From VMCP01 sp964415065 (lineage in GTDB: Bacteria > Bacteroidota > Bacteroidia > NS11-12g > UBA955): a stretch of 64,000 bases of DNA. Below the pieces are notes generated by a model that did not search any database, was not told the origin of the DNA, and was given only the letters and a program-made list of their open reading frames with translations. The DNA is taken from NCBI GenBank assembly GCA_964415065.1, contig CAYPYX010000006.1, positions 16,165 through 80,164 on the forward strand, given 5' to 3'. Below are positions 18,343 to 26,943 of the stretch, piece after piece; position 1 is the first letter of the stretch; each line of letters starts with the position of its first letter. The position numbers and the translations under genes were made by a program.

Positions 18343-18385
18343 CAACGAAAATCGTTGTCCTATTGTCCTATTTTAATAGGACAAT
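18343..18385. repeat. Two adjacent inverted repeats upstream of the giant surface protein
   Basis: First hairpin CAACGAaaaTCGTTG at 18343-18357. Second has 11-bp perfect arms, ATTGTCCTATT at 18362-18372 and AATAGGACAAT at 18375-18385, separated by TT. The octamer TTGTCCTA also occurs directly twice. There is no T-tract, so neither is a standard terminator. The rest of this 296-nt intergenic region (18254-18549) shows nothing else I can name. Confidence 0.75.
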
Positions 18386-18549
18386 GCGAAGCAGCAACTC
18401 TATAAACAAATAATGAGGAATAAATGATGATTTCCGTTGTAAAAGTCAATGGATTTCAACTCTCAAATAATTTGTTTTTAAGTATTGGCTAAGCCGTCGA
18501 ATTGAAAACTGAAAAAACTTTAAAATCAATGATATTGAAAAAAATCTTT

Positions 18550-21500
18550 ATGAAAAGAATACTACTTTCTCTTACCTTTTTATTTGTGTTATTTTTTGCC
18601 AAGGAAGCTAATGCTCAAATTAGTTCCACAGGTAAAACATTTTACATGAGTTTCATGGAAATGGAAACAAGAAATGGGGGATATCCAGATACATTGTTGA
18701 TTTTCGTAACATCAGAGTTTGATACTAAAGTTACGTTAGACAATCCAAGATTGACAGGATCTTCTGTGAATTACAACATTAAAAAAGGAGTAGTTAATCG
18801 AATTTCGGTGGATGTTAACTTTTACTATCCGGTGGGATCTGAGTTTGGTCAATCGGATGTAAATTCTAAAAAAGGATTACGTTTAGTTGCCCAAGATCCA
18901 ATCAACGTTTACTGTATGAATTTGGAATTGAATCGTTCGGATGGAACCTTTGTTCTTCCGTACGAGAGTATTCCCTCAGCTCCAGAATTCTTTGTGGCTA
19001 GTTTTCCTCCTAATGCGGGTATTTCAGGAGGTAAATGGGCAGAGAGCGAGTTTGTTATCATTGCCATGGATAACAATGTTAAAGTAGAAATTACACCTTC
19101 ATTCAGAACCAAAGGAGGTAAAACAGCTGGAACACCTTACACAGTAACATTGTCTCAAAGAGGGCAGATTTATCAGGTTCAATCGGATCCTAGTGACGGA
19201 ACCAATAATACGGATCCAGCTGCTACTTCTTGGGGAACAACTGGAGCAAAAAACGGTGACTTAACGGGAACTAGAATTCGAGTAATTGACGGTTGTGGTA
19301 AAATTAATGTTTTCTCAGGCGCTCGGTCTTCCCACGTAACAAAAGGAAATTGTGGAACAGGGGTTAACGGTAGGGATCACTTATATACTCAAGTATTACC
19401 AACAAAAGCACTTGGAAAGAACTATGTTTTGATGCCGTTTGCACGTCAGAATAATGGTTATGCCTACAAAGTAATTGCTGCTTTCGACACTACTCAAGTA
19501 TATATAAATGGAACTTTGACAGCTACTATTTTAAAGAAAGGTCAGTGGATTTATCAGCATCAAACTACAGCTGCTGCAGTTAATATTCGCACCAGTAAGC
19601 CTGCTTATGTTGCACAATATATGAAAAATGGTGTGTGTAATGGTTGGAGCGGAAGCCAAGATGGGGATCCTGCTATCTTCTTGTCACCAGATGTGAATCA
19701 ACGATTACTTAAAACCGTAGTTGGTACAGCTACAACGAGCAATATGAAAAACCACTGGGTAAATATTCTGGTGGTGCGATCGGCAAAATCCATTGTTCGG
19801 TTAAATGGTACACTAATTAATGCAAGCAACTTTACAGATGTAAATACATCATTCGGACAATACTCATATTGTCAAATGACTGTTGCCAATCCATCGTCGA
19901 ATACCATTCAATGCGATAGTGGAAGCATTGTAGTTGCATACGGAACAGGTCCATATGAAAGTTATACCTATTCTGCAGGTGCGTTATTTGAAAGTGTTGA
20001 GTACGATGCCAAAATTGTGCGTAAAGGAATGTGTCCTAGTGATCCAGTTAAAATGGTGGCTCAGTACAAGGATAAAAATGTAAAAGCGGTAAAATGGGAG
20101 TTTGGAGATGGTACGCCAAGTGAGTGGGGTGATTCCGTAACACATAAATTTGAGAAAATTGGTACTTATTATTCTGTAATGAAGTTGGTGGTAAAAACGG
20201 ATTGCGGAAAGGATGATACAATTACACGAAGTAAGATTATTTCGGTAAAACCAGGTCCAATTTTGAATTTCCCTGATACCATTACTCAATGTGCGAATAC
20301 ACTTAAGGTAGATTTAGCGGCACCCTCAAGTAGCAAGTTTTTATATGTTTGGAACGATTCGACTCGCACACGAACCAAAACTATAACTAAAGATTCTAAA
20401 GTTTGGTTAAAGGTAACCGATACTTCTACATTCTGTATTGCAGTTGATTCTTCTTATGTTCGTCGTGCAGATACTATTACTGCTAGAATCTCTTGGGATA
20501 CAGCAATTCAATGTTATAAAGAGAATTATTTTTCGCTGACCGATAAGTCGGCTTTCACTAAAGACTCTTGGAAAAATAGTACTTGGATCTTGAATGATAT
20601 TTTAAATTTAAAAACAGTGATATCAAACGATAAACGTTTTATGTATCATTTTGATTCACTAAGCAGAAATAAGTTAAGGTATATTGTAGAGTCCCAAAAA
20701 GGCTGCAAAGACACTTTGGATACAGCTTTAGTAGTTTATCCATATCCAGTAGCAAAATTAAGTATCCCGGATCCGTATTTCTGTCAAAATGCGAAAGCCA
20801 CTTTATTGGATAGTAGTTCTTCGCCATTGGGTATAAAAACTACGTTTTGGAGTTTTGGGGATGGTAATAAAGATACTTTAACAAACGTGCGTAAAGCTGA
20901 ACATTATTATGGTTTGTATGATACATTCTACATTCGAATGATCACCGAAACCCCATACGCATGTAGAGATACAATTGACTCACTGTACGTGGTACATCCC
21001 ACAACTAAAACAGAGATAGGGTCAAAAGTAGTTCAACAATGCTTAAAACAAAATGAATTTGAGTTGTATGATAACTCTACAATTCCCTACGGTACTTTCC
21101 AGGATAAGTGGTTAGTTGATGGTAAAACATACGACAATCAGGGAACGGTTAAGCCCATCAAGTTTAAAGATACCGGTTTTCAGAAAATTGTCCTTATGAC
21201 TGTTACGGATATGGGATGTAAAGATACGGTTGATGCGAAAGTATATGTTGCTCCAGAGCCGAAAGCCATAATGAAAGTAATAGATTCTTCCCTTTGTTTT
21301 AAAGGACATTATTACACATTAGAATGTGTAAGTACTGTGCCAAAAGGAAGTAAATTAACAGATAGAAGTGACTGGGTTTTTAGTGATAACACGACAGCAT
21401 ATGCGAAGGTAGTCCCTAACAAAACCTTCCCAGCCGATGGAAGTTTCTGGGTGCGTTTGATTGCAACAACAAATTTTGGATGTAAAGATTCGGTACAACG

Positions 21501-23067
21501 AAATGTTGTAGTGTTTAAAAATCCGGATGCAAGTATAATTCCAGATAAGGCTCAACTTTGTTTCAATGGTAATAAGTTTCATTTTGTTTCCAAGAATCCT
21601 TGGAAAGTAACGGGAGTTCCGGCCACGCATACTTGGGATTTTGGTGATGGAACCAAATCTACCTTGGATTCCTTTGATAAATCCTACACAACGAATGGTA
21701 CATTCTTAATTAAACATACAGTAAGAACTTCGCAGAATTGCTTTGATTCTATGACCACTACAGCAACGGTTGTAGCAAGTCCTAAGGCTGATTTTACCAC
21801 CAATAAAGATACAGCGTGTTTCTATTCTCAAGGATTCAACTTTATGGATAAAACAGCATTTACAGGTGTGTACACAGTACGTTGGGATTTTAATGACGGA
21901 ACCTTTGACAATAACAAGAATTCCACAGGTAAGTCGTATGCCACAGTGGGAAGGAAAATGGTAAAAATGGTATCAACCACAGATAAAGGGTGTAAAGATT
22001 CAATGGTAAAAGAAATTGAAATCTTTGCAGTACCACAATCTTCTTTTACCATCAATAATACTACTCAGTGTTTACAAAACAATCTGTTTATTTTCTCTAA
22101 TACTTCCAACGAAAATGGAGCCAATGCGGTAACATACAACTGGGGAATTTTAGGTAAAACAGTAATAACGCATACGGGTACTAATATACCGAATCAAGTT
22201 ATGGCCGATACAGGCACATATCGAGTGGGATTGTTGGCCTCTTCTAAGGAGGGATGCAGAAATGCTTCAGAGCAATCGATTTATGTAGCTGAGACCCCTT
22301 TGGTTAGTATTTTAGGGAAAGATGCTTGTGTTGGTGAAGAAATACAGTTTAACTCTGCTCTAGTGCTCAATAGAGGCATTCCATCATACAATTGGGCTTT
22401 TGGGGATGGCAATCTATCTGTACAAGCTAATCCTAAGCATACCTACATGGCACAGGGTAACTTTACCGTTAAGCTAAGCGTTACTTCAAATTTTGGCTGC
22501 AAGGGTGATGCTAATGATTATCCTGTTCAAGCATTTGAGAAACCCAAAGCGAGTTTCACTTCGGAGTATTTAATGTCAAAAGGTATGGAAACAGATTGGA
22601 GATTTGACTTTACCGGGAAGGGTGCTCAGAATTATGAATGGTATTTTGAGGATGGTCAGGTTGATTATGTAGCAGGTCCTATTTATAAAACCTTCGATAG
22701 AACAGGTAATTTTAAAGTGCGATTAATAGCCTCCACTGCAAATGGTTGTAAAGACAGTACCAGTGCTCTGATATTCTTGAAGCCCGAATTATTGATGTGG
22801 ATTCCGAATGCTTTCAGTCCCAACATTGATGGTTTGAATGAGTCCTTTGGTCCCAACATGACCTTCGGTCTGAATAAATACAGCATGAAAGTGTTTGACC
22901 GCTGGGGAAATATCTTATGGCAAACAGAGAACCCAGAAGAAAAATGGAAGGGTATCGATAAGGATGGTGTTCAGGTTATTGAAGGTATGTACGGATATGA
23001 AATTGTATTCCGTTATGTTGACAATAAGTTATACGTTTATAAAGGTACTGTAATGGTTCTTTATTGA
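18550..23067 (+). CDS. Giant T9SS surface protein: IgGFc-binding domain, PKD repeats, type B sorting domain
   Basis: About 1505 residues from ATG 18550 (MKRILLSLTFLFVLFF, signal peptide ending NAQ); an ATG at 18529 and a TTG at 18502 are alternative starts. Residues about 20-480 resemble the IgGFc-binding N-terminal domain found in Bacteroidota surface proteins (FVLPYESIPS, FVIIAMDNNVKVEI, GKNYVLMPFA, PAYVAQYMKNG). Then come at least six PKD-type repeats marked by WEFGDG, WSFGDG, WDFGDG, WDFNDG, WAFGDG and WYFEDG, with paired cysteines between. The end, from IPNAFSPNIDGLNESF through VFDRWGNILW, is the CHU_C type B T9SS sorting domain. Likely role is adhesion or surface-matrix; binding to IgG is only a family name, not a prediction. 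Confidence 0.85.
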   Translation: MKRILLSLTFLFVLFFAKEANAQISSTGKTFYMSFMEMETRNGGYPDTLLIFVTSEFDTKVTLDNPRLTGSSVNYNIKKGVVNRISVDVNFYYPVGSEFGQSDVNSKKGLRLVAQDPINVYCMNLELNRSDGTFVLPYESIPSAPEFFVASFPPNAGISGGKWAESEFVIIAMDNNVKVEITPSFRTKGGKTAGTPYTVTLSQRGQIYQVQSDPSDGTNNTDPAATSWGTTGAKNGDLTGTRIRVIDGCGKINVFSGARSSHVTKGNCGTGVNGRDHLYTQVLPTKALGKNYVLMPFARQNNGYAYKVIAAFDTTQVYINGTLTATILKKGQWIYQHQTTAAAVNIRTSKPAYVAQYMKNGVCNGWSGSQDGDPAIFLSPDVNQRLLKTVVGTATTSNMKNHWVNILVVRSAKSIVRLNGTLINASNFTDVNTSFGQYSYCQMTVANPSSNTIQCDSGSIVVAYGTGPYESYTYSAGALFESVEYDAKIVRKGMCPSDPVKMVAQYKDKNVKAVKWEFGDGTPSEWGDSVTHKFEKIGTYYSVMKLVVKTDCGKDDTITRSKIISVKPGPILNFPDTITQCANTLKVDLAAPSSSKFLYVWNDSTRTRTKTITKDSKVWLKVTDTSTFCIAVDSSYVRRADTITARISWDTAIQCYKENYFSLTDKSAFTKDSWKNSTWILNDILNLKTVISNDKRFMYHFDSLSRNKLRYIVESQKGCKDTLDTALVVYPYPVAKLSIPDPYFCQNAKATLLDSSSSPLGIKTTFWSFGDGNKDTLTNVRKAEHYYGLYDTFYIRMITETPYACRDTIDSLYVVHPTTKTEIGSKVVQQCLKQNEFELYDNSTIPYGTFQDKWLVDGKTYDNQGTVKPIKFKDTGFQKIVLMTVTDMGCKDTVDAKVYVAPEPKAIMKVIDSSLCFKGHYYTLECVSTVPKGSKLTDRSDWVFSDNTTAYAKVVPNKTFPADGSFWVRLIATTNFGCKDSVQRNVVVFKNPDASIIPDKAQLCFNGNKFHFVSKNPWKVTGVPATHTWDFGDGTKSTLDSFDKSYTTNGTFLIKHTVRTSQNCFDSMTTTATVVASPKADFTTNKDTACFYSQGFNFMDKTAFTGVYTVRWDFNDGTFDNNKNSTGKSYATVGRKMVKMVSTTDKGCKDSMVKEIEIFAVPQSSFTINNTTQCLQNNLFIFSNTSNENGANAVTYNWGILGKTVITHTGTNIPNQVMADTGTYRVGLLASSKEGCRNASEQSIYVAETPLVSILGKDACVGEEIQFNSALVLNRGIPSYNWAFGDGNLSVQANPKHTYMAQGNFTVKLSVTSNFGCKGDANDYPVQAFEKPKASFTSEYLMSKGMETDWRFDFTGKGAQNYEWYFEDGQVDYVAGPIYKTFDRTGNFKVRLIASTANGCKDSTSALIFLKPELLMWIPNAFSPNIDGLNESFGPNMTFGLNKYSMKVFDRWGNILWQTENPEEKWKGIDKDGVQVIEGMYGYEIVFRYVDNKLYVYKGTVMVLY

Positions 23068-23289
23068 TCGAATTGCTTAGTAGATAAAGCTCTATGTGAA
23101 AATTGTTAGATTCGGCATATTGTTATGTATACTCTAAATATATTTCAGTTGTATTAAATGAACTTATTGGATTAGCTAGAAGCTTTTTGGGAAATAAAAG
23201 TATCGAGTTTACCACATGTAATATGTGTTTTACGTGCCGCTTAAAAATGATTTTGCACCCTAAAAAGAGTTGAATAAAAAATAGTCAAT

Positions 23290-23324
23290 AAAAAAGCCCT
23301 CCTTATTGCAAGGAGGGCTTTTTT
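23290..23324. terminator. Bidirectional intrinsic terminator between the surface protein gene and rpoD
   Basis: Stem AAGCCCTCCTT (23294-23304), loop ATTGC, AAGGAGGGCTT (23310-23320), flanked by A-run on the left and T-run on the right, so it works on both strands. The rest of 23068-23361 holds only a weak CACAT/ATGTG inverted repeat. Confidence 0.88.
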
Positions 23325-23361
23325 ATAATTTGATGTGTCAACTTGTTTTAGAAAGACACGT

Positions 23362-24324
23362 TCACAAGTCCAAATTCGATTCTAATTTACTCCTNNNNNN
23401 NNNNNNNNNNNNNNNNNNNNNNNNNNNNNNNNNNNNNNNNNNNNNNNNNNNNNNNNNNNNNNNNNNNNNNNNNNNNNNNNNNNNNNNNNNNNNNCTCGAT
23501 TTTCTTAATCTGCGTAATGCTTTTTCTTTAATTTGGCGAACACGTTCACGAGTCAAGCCTACCTTGTCGGAAATGTCTTCTAAAGTATGAGCAGCGTTGC
23601 CGTCTAAGCCAAAGTAATATTTCAAAACATCGCGTTCTTTATCGCTTAGAGTTGATATAACACGATTGATTTCGTTTTGCAATGACTCGTTGAGAAGAGG
23701 CATGTCAGGGTTGGGTTCGTCGTTGTTATCCAAAACACCTAAAAGCGTATTGTCTTCGCCTTCAGCTAGCGGTGCATCGATTGAAAGGTGTCTACCGGAA
23801 GAACGCAAAGCGTTTTCAACTTCGGATAAAGGAATTTCAAGAGAATCAGCGATTTCTTGAGGAGTGGGTTCGCGTTCCAATTCTTGCTCAAGACGCGCAG
23901 CGGCTTGAGTAATTCGGCCTAAACTACCAACTTTGTTTAAGGGAAGACGAACAATACGGCTTTGATCGGCTAATGCTTGAAGGATGGACTGACGAATCCA
24001 CCAAACGGCATAGGAGATAAATTTAAAACCGCGGGTTTCATCAAAACGCTTTGCAGCTTTGATTAATCCCATATTCCCTTCATTAATCAAGTCACCTAAG
24101 GTTAAGCCTTGATTCTGGTATTGTTTTGAAACGGAAACCACGAAACGTAGGTTGGCATTTACTAGTTTTTCCAATGCTGCTTGGTCGCCTTCACGAATCC
24201 TTCTTGCTAATTCCACCTCTTCTTGTGCGTCAATCATCGGCACTTTGGAGATTTCATTTAAGTACTTGTCTAATGATTTGTTTTCGCGATTGGTAAACTG
24301 TTTTGAAATTTTTAATTGCCTCAT
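23362..24324 (-). CDS. rpoD: Primary RNA polymerase sigma factor RpoD (interrupted by assembly gap)
   Basis: Housekeeping sigma-70 of the short Bacteroidota type. Region 1.2/2: SLDKYLNEISKVPMI, ANLRFVVSVSKQYQNQG, LINEGNMGLIKAAKRFDETRGFKF, FISYAVWWIRQSI; region 3: VRLPLNKVGSLGR; region 4: LEDISDKVGLTRERVRQIKEKALRRLRKS. A run of 100 N (23395-23494) falls in the last codons. Coding sequence before the gap ends ...AAATCGAG and after it resumes AGGAGTAAATTA in the same frame if the gap is 1 modulo 3. A true gap of one base would give RKS-S/R-RSKL, matching the usual HTSRSKL tail, and a protein of 287 residues, the normal family length. So the gene is probably intact in the organism. ATG start at 24324. 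Confidence 0.93.
   Translation of the reverse strand: MRQLKISKQFTNRENKSLDKYLNEISKVPMIDAQEEVELARRIREGDQAALEKLVNANLRFVVSVSKQYQNQGLTLGDLINEGNMGLIKAAKRFDETRGFKFISYAVWWIRQSILQALADQSRIVRLPLNKVGSLGRITQAAARLEQELEREPTPQEIADSLEIPLSEVENALRSSGRHLSIDAPLAEGEDNTLLGVLDNNDEPNPDMPLLNESLQNEINRVISTLSDKERDVLKYYFGLDGNAAHTLEDISDKVGLTRERVRQIKEKALRRLRKSXXXXXXXXXXXXXXXXXXXXXXXXXXXXXXXXXXRSKLESNLDL
23395..23494. other. Assembly gap of 100 N
   Basis: Exactly 100 unknown bases, a usual placeholder for a gap of unknown size. It lies in the 3' end of rpoD; sequence context suggests the real missing sequence may be a single base. Confidence 0.97.
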
Positions 24325-24521
24325 TTATGGTAATCGTAGTTAATTAGGTTAAAAATGAATTAAGTGTTATCTGTTTGTTATAAACGTGTGCAAATCCATT
24401 TTTCGTTTAGTGAGCATCTGTCTATAAATCGTATTGACCCTATTTTGACGAATATTCGAGTTGATTCGTTCTGTAAATTAGAGCAGTGATTCACTTTTTC
24501 CGATGAATGTACTTCGCCATG

Positions 24522-24529
24522 CAAAAATA
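24522..24529 (-). promoter_or_regulatory. Possible -7 element (TATTTTTG) for rpoD
   Basis: Minus-strand TATTTTTG about 197 nt before the rpoD ATG, in the 256-nt region 24325-24580 between feoB and rpoD. The spacing implies a long leader; no -33 element is seen. Nothing else recognisable in the region. Confidence 0.25.
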
Positions 24530-24580
24530 CAAAAAAATAGCCGATTTGTTTAAAATAATCGCTTGAAATCTTTATGTGAT

Positions 24581-26542
24581 TCAGGAAAGTAGATTGTATG
24601 CAATAAACGCGGTGATATATGCAATGAATCCATATCCCACAAAAAGAAGTATAGGCCACTTCCAAGAATGAGTTTCTTTCTTAAGTACCGCCATGGTACT
24701 AACACATTGTAATGCAAACGCGTAAAACAACATTAAACTAACAGCATAAGGAATTCCGTACAACGGTTTACCTGTGTTGGGATTGATTTGAGATTGCATT
24801 TTGTCTCGTATGCCCATTACATCCTCATCTTCGGAAGTGGATTGAAATAAAGTGCTCATGGTGCCCACGAATACTTCGCGAGCCGCGAATGAAGATATCA
24901 ATGCAATACCTGTTTTCCAATCATATCCCAAAGGAGAAATGGCAGGTTCAATCCATTTACCTAAATGTCCCGCATAGCTGGCTTCCAATATTAAGCTTTG
25001 TGCCTTTTGAGCCGAATCAGGATGTGCAGATTTATTTAATTCTGTAGCTTGTTGATTGGCGATGTTCATTGCTTTTTCTGGACCAAAGTTGGATAAAGCC
25101 CACAAAACAATCGAAATTACTATAATGATTTTTCCGGCCTCGTTTAAAAATGCTTTACATTTAAACCATGCTTGACTAATTACGGTTTGTATTCTTGGGG
25201 GATGGTAGGTGGGAAGTTCTAATACAAATTCGGAATTTTCGCGATTGCGCCCGAATATTTTTAATCCAAAAGCCACTAATACAGCCATGATGATTCCAGC
25301 AAAATAAGCCAGTGTCATTAATAACGTTTGAGCGGGTAGTGGACCCCAAAATTCATTTCCTGGAACAATCAGTGAAATGAGTAAAATATATACAGGTAGT
25401 CGCGCACTACAACTCATCAATGGAACAATTAACATGGTTATTAATCTCTCCGATTTGTTGCGAATGGTTCGAGTAGCCATAATGCTCGGGATAGCACAAG
25501 CAAATCCCCCGACCAAAGGAATAATAGAACGACCATTTAATCCCAACTTTCGCATAATTCGGTCCGAGATGAAAGAGGCTCTTACCATGTAGCCGCTATC
25601 TTCTAAAATTCCTATCAGGAAAAACAAAATGAAAATCTGAGGAACGAATAAAACTACACCCTCTAAACCACTGAGAATTCCGTTTTGAACGAAATTACCC
25701 CAATTACCCTCAGGTAGTAGACTTCCGATCTGGTCGCGCAGGAAGGCAAATCCATCTTCTATCCAAGCCATGGGTTTTTCAGCGAGGGTGAAGACCCCTT
25801 GAAATAGGGCCAACATGACAAATATAAAAATGAAAAAACCGTAAATAGGGTGAGTGACTATCCGGTCAATTTTAAGTGTATTTGAGGCTTTTTTCTTGTC
25901 TTTTGTTGAAACCGCACGTTGCATCACTCCATCAATGGATCCGTATCGCAATAAGGTTTCTTTACTGATACCTCGATCTATTTTACCATTGGCAAAATCA
26001 CTCAAACGCTCTCTAAATCCTTCATTGAAACTTAATGTTAATCCAATCTGAAGTTGTTTAATTGCTTGATGAATGGGTGATAGATTTTTGTCAGTTCGAG
26101 GATTGAATGGTGTTATGTCCAATCCAATTTCTTCAGACAGCTTTTTGTAATCCACACTTATTTGGCGTCGAGCAGCGGTGTCATTCATCGTAAGAATACA
26201 TGTTGCTGGAATTTTCAGTTCAGAAACTTGCGATAACAACAATAAGTTTCTTCTCAAATTCGAAGCATCTAGGATGTATATCACGCCATCAATTTTATCT
26301 GGACCATCTGCTAGTAAATGACGGATTACAACATGTTCGTACTCGGAATTAGTAAATAGGGAATAAATTCCAGGAAGGTCAATTAATTCAATTACTTCAC
26401 CATCAATTTTAATGCTGCCTTTATATGAATCTACTGTAGTTCCAGGTAAATTACTTGTTTTTTGATCCAATCCTGTTAATCGATTGAATAAGGTTGTTTT
26501 ACCACAATTGGGATTACCAATTAGCGCAATTCTTTTTGTCAT
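24581..26542 (-). CDS. feoB: Ferrous iron transporter FeoB
   Basis: Inner-membrane Fe(II) uptake protein. N-terminal G domain: G1 GNPNCGKTT at residues 8-16, G3 DLPG, G4 appears as TMND. After a helical spacer come two Gate domains within a polytopic membrane region (PLVGGFACAIPSIMATRTI, PLMSCSARLPVYILL with the conserved Cys, AGKIIIVISIVLWALSNFG). 653 residues, slightly short for the family. It overlaps feoA by 4 nt (ATGA), so the two are co-translated. No Fur-like box is evident upstream of feoA. The stop codon is 256 nt before rpoD. Confidence 0.95.
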   Translation of the reverse strand: MTKRIALIGNPNCGKTTLFNRLTGLDQKTSNLPGTTVDSYKGSIKIDGEVIELIDLPGIYSLFTNSEYEHVVIRHLLADGPDKIDGVIYILDASNLRRNLLLLSQVSELKIPATCILTMNDTAARRQISVDYKKLSEEIGLDITPFNPRTDKNLSPIHQAIKQLQIGLTLSFNEGFRERLSDFANGKIDRGISKETLLRYGSIDGVMQRAVSTKDKKKASNTLKIDRIVTHPIYGFFIFIFVMLALFQGVFTLAEKPMAWIEDGFAFLRDQIGSLLPEGNWGNFVQNGILSGLEGVVLFVPQIFILFFLIGILEDSGYMVRASFISDRIMRKLGLNGRSIIPLVGGFACAIPSIMATRTIRNKSERLITMLIVPLMSCSARLPVYILLISLIVPGNEFWGPLPAQTLLMTLAYFAGIIMAVLVAFGLKIFGRNRENSEFVLELPTYHPPRIQTVISQAWFKCKAFLNEAGKIIIVISIVLWALSNFGPEKAMNIANQQATELNKSAHPDSAQKAQSLILEASYAGHLGKWIEPAISPLGYDWKTGIALISSFAAREVFVGTMSTLFQSTSEDEDVMGIRDKMQSQINPNTGKPLYGIPYAVSLMLFYAFALQCVSTMAVLKKETHSWKWPILLFVGYGFIAYITAFIAYNLLS

Positions 26543-26781
26543 ACGGTTTCGATTTTCGCAATGGGTTTACGTATAACAATTTGGTCGGCTTCGACCTGCC
26601 TAAGTCCTAAAATATAAGCATCAATTCTAAATGCAATGGGATCACCTCCTGGAGCCGTATACAGTTTCACTATTTCTGTTCCAGGTACACAACCCATTTC
26701 CGCCAATTTTTGAGTTAATTCACTTTCTTCCAAACGAGCAATTTCATACACTTCGTTGAATTCAATGTCTTTAGCGGTCAT
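26539..26781 (-). CDS. feoA: FeoA family protein
   Basis: Small cytoplasmic SH3-like partner of FeoB, needed for Fe(II) uptake in other bacteria. 80 residues, with the family pattern of LAEMGCVPGTEIVKLYTAPGGDPIAFRIDAYILGLRQVEADQI. ATG at 26781. A one-mismatch -7 element (TAATTTCG, 26904-26911, minus strand) lies 122 nt upstream and could serve the feo operon; this is weak. The 162-nt gap to the M1 peptidase gene has no clear terminator. Confidence 0.93.
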   Translation of the reverse strand: MTAKDIEFNEVYEIARLEESELTQKLAEMGCVPGTEIVKLYTAPGGDPIAFRIDAYILGLRQVEADQIVIRKPIAKIETV

Positions 26782-26943
26782 AGTGTAGTAAGTAAGTTTT
26801 GAATCTGTTGAGTTACTGCAATTAGTTAGGTCGAATTTTCACAGGAAATCCTCTGAAATAGCCACTCCAATTAACCGTAATGTTAACTGATTTTTAATAG
26901 GTGCGAAATTAGAATGATTTTAAATAATAAACAACAATTAAAA

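Noticed and set aside
24378..24665. Minus-strand open frame after feoB
   Set aside because: Overlaps the 3' end of feoB out of frame and has no start signal or recognisable motif.
26782..26943. Fur box upstream of feoA
   Set aside because: No inverted GATAATGAT-like sequence.
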